A stretch of 6,198 bases of DNA from the NCBI GenBank assembly GCA_028708055.1, contig JAQVZT010000156.1:1-6198 (forward strand), written 5' to 3'. Below the pieces are notes generated by a model, which was given only the letters and a program-made list of their open reading frames with translations, ran no database searches and had not been told where the DNA came from. Below, piece after piece: positions 5,151 through 6,198 of the stretch; positions within the stretch are counted from its first letter, which is position 1, and the number at the start of each line of letters is the position of its first letter. The DNA comes from Methanothrix sp. (lineage in GTDB: Archaea > Halobacteriota > Methanosarcinia > Methanotrichales > Methanotrichaceae). A program made the translations under genes and the position numbers.

Positions 5151-6089
5151 ATGAGCAATGACGATAATAGCAAATCCTTCTGGACCACGTTGCCCGGCAT
5201 CCTGACCGGAGTGGCTGCACTATTGACGGCTGTTGGCGGATTGCTGACCGCAATTGATTGGCAAGGCCATGATGATGGAGCCGAACCAGGCAAATCTATA
5301 CCGGAGCCACTTAAGGTAGCTCCTTCCATAGATGAATCCCTGAAGATCAATAGCTTTGTTTTGGATTATGCCACTATCCTTCAAGATGATAGCTCAAACT
5401 TGAGCTGGGCGGTTTCTGGCGCCAAAAAAGTCAACATACTTCCCGGGCCGCATCAAGTAAGCTCTAAAGGGTTTTTGCTGGTCTCGCCGGAAAAGACAAC
5501 GGAATACAGTCTTACTGCTATGAATGGAACTGAGCAGGTAGCAGCTTCCGTCCGTCTGGAAGTGCTGGATGCATATTGCTACGCGAAAGGCAATTTAACC
5601 CTAGAAGTGAATTCGCTTGCTCAAGGAAGAGGAATCGACCTGGACATCAATGATGATGATCTCGACAGCGACAATTCCGACCCAATTTCTGACATCGATG
5701 CAGACGATCCGGATAATGATAATTCCGATCAGGCTTCTGATGTCGATGTTGTCGATTCTGACAATGAAAAGCCCGGCCAGGCTATCGACCTTGGCTACGA
5801 AGGCTATTTCAAGGCCCCGTTCACCGCAGATATCAGGATTACTCCGATATATGGTGCAACAATTGTATCGAATGAGAGAGATTATCCATTCTGGCCGGAA
5901 GGGCTCGGCACCAAGGTTAAACCCAATACCAATATTGACATAAGCAATTGGCCGGAGGAGAAATACATTTGGGTAAATACTGATAAAGGCGGCTGGTCCA
6001 AGGTTAGCATCCATAAAACTCTGGACAAATGGTCGGGGACCGTCGATTTATCATATATCACCTGGCAACATTTTAGTATGGGTGGATAG
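5151..6089 (+). CDS. Membrane-anchored Ig-like protein with acidic Asp-rich repeats
   Basis: The product has 312 residues. A polar head is followed by one membrane segment (about 10-35, FWTTLPGILTGVAALLTAVG) and no clear cleavage site, so it is probably an N-terminal anchor with the rest outside. Residues 66-140 form an Ig-like beta domain of a type common in archaeal and bacterial surface proteins: INSF start, LSWAVSGAKKVNI, then VSPEKTTEYSLTAMNG. Residues 165-212 are three 16-residue repeats very rich in Asp and Asn, likely to bind calcium or other cations. Residues from about 215 form a C-terminal domain with many aromatics (YPFWPEGLG, KYIWVNTDKGGWSKV, YITWQHFSMGG) that I cannot assign. 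No enzyme motif is seen. The gene has its own promoter and ribosome binding site. The 109 bases after the stop contain only short inverted repeats (CTTGC/GCAAG at 6107-6119; GGAGGA 6136-6141 with TCCTCC 6175-6180) and no T-tract, so the terminator is not identified. The role is unknown, with envelope structure or adhesion the best guess. Confidence 0.88.
   Translation: MSNDDNSKSFWTTLPGILTGVAALLTAVGGLLTAIDWQGHDDGAEPGKSIPEPLKVAPSIDESLKINSFVLDYATILQDDSSNLSWAVSGAKKVNILPGPHQVSSKGFLLVSPEKTTEYSLTAMNGTEQVAASVRLEVLDAYCYAKGNLTLEVNSLAQGRGIDLDINDDDLDSDNSDPISDIDADDPDNDNSDQASDVDVVDSDNEKPGQAIDLGYEGYFKAPFTADIRITPIYGATIVSNERDYPFWPEGLGTKVKPNTNIDISNWPEEKYIWVNTDKGGWSKVSIHKTLDKWSGTVDLSYITWQHFSMGG
5643..5786 (+). 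repeat. Three 48-bp repeats coding acidic 16-residue units
   Basis: The units are 5643-5690, 5691-5738 and 5739-5786, reading DINDDDLDSDNSDPIS, DIDADDPDNDNSDQAS and DVDVVDSDNEKPGQAI. The first two are close; the third has lost part of the acidic pattern. Alternating Asp at short spacing recalls calcium-binding loops, but no exact EF-hand, dockerin or RTX consensus is present. Confidence 0.8.
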
Positions 6090-6198
6090 TGCAAAGAAAT
6101 TGAGTGCTTGCGAGGCAAGAGTGCGAAGCAGGCCCGGAGGAGATTGTGCATAGTTCCTTCTGGCCCGGCGGCCTTCCTCCTTAGCGGACCAAAGATGC

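Noticed and set aside
6107..6180. Inverted repeats after the third gene as a terminator
   Set aside because: The stems are short or have a long loop and no T-tract follows within the window.

Overview
The window carries three complete protein genes, all on the + strand and all predicted to be exported or membrane-anchored, separated by long non-coding spacers. The organism is most likely a methanogenic archaeon, with Methanothrix (Methanosaeta) a plausible genus. This is inferred from strong GGAGG/GAGGTGG ribosome binding sites, TTTTATA/TTAAATAA/CGAAAA+TTTTTAAT boxes resembling archaeal BRE-TATA promoters, T-rich gene ends, frequent ATA and AGA/AGG codons, and a secreted SH3b plus Ig-like protein style that I associate with that group. 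No ribosomal RNA or other marker gene is present, so the affiliation is not proven.

Layout: 1-272 is a leader with T-tracts (probable end of an upstream gene), nested palindromes, a promoter-like box and a clear ribosome binding site. 273-3173 is a large secreted protein of 966 residues: signal peptide, NlpC/P60-type cysteine hydrolase domain, two beta-sandwich domains, a Ser/Thr/Pro-rich 9-residue tandem repeat, a SleB-type (Hydrolase_2) wall hydrolase domain, and three nearly identical SH3b domains. 3174-3474 holds a hairpin/T-tract terminator and the promoter of the next gene. 3502-4131 (perhaps really starting at an ACG codon at 3475) is a small secreted protein with a carboxypeptidase-regulatory-like beta domain. 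4132-5150 is about 1 kb without a convincing gene. It contains a hairpin at the stop codon, a C-rich block with a G-quadruplex motif on the - strand, an orphan Shine-Dalgarno with a two-codon reading frame, a 12-bp palindrome next to a TATA-like box, and a GC-rich stretch that may be a decayed - strand gene with its own terminator. 5151-6089 encodes a membrane-anchored protein with an Ig-like domain, three acidic 16-residue repeats and an unassigned C-terminal domain.

Each gene has its own promoter-like element, so this is a neighbourhood of cell-surface genes rather than one operon. The large protein has the architecture of an enzyme that binds and cuts a cell wall. If the host is an archaeon without peptidoglycan, the target is either bacterial wall or the host's own envelope. 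The two smaller proteins look like envelope or adhesion components with no catalytic motif. A functional link among the three is suggested only by co-location and export.
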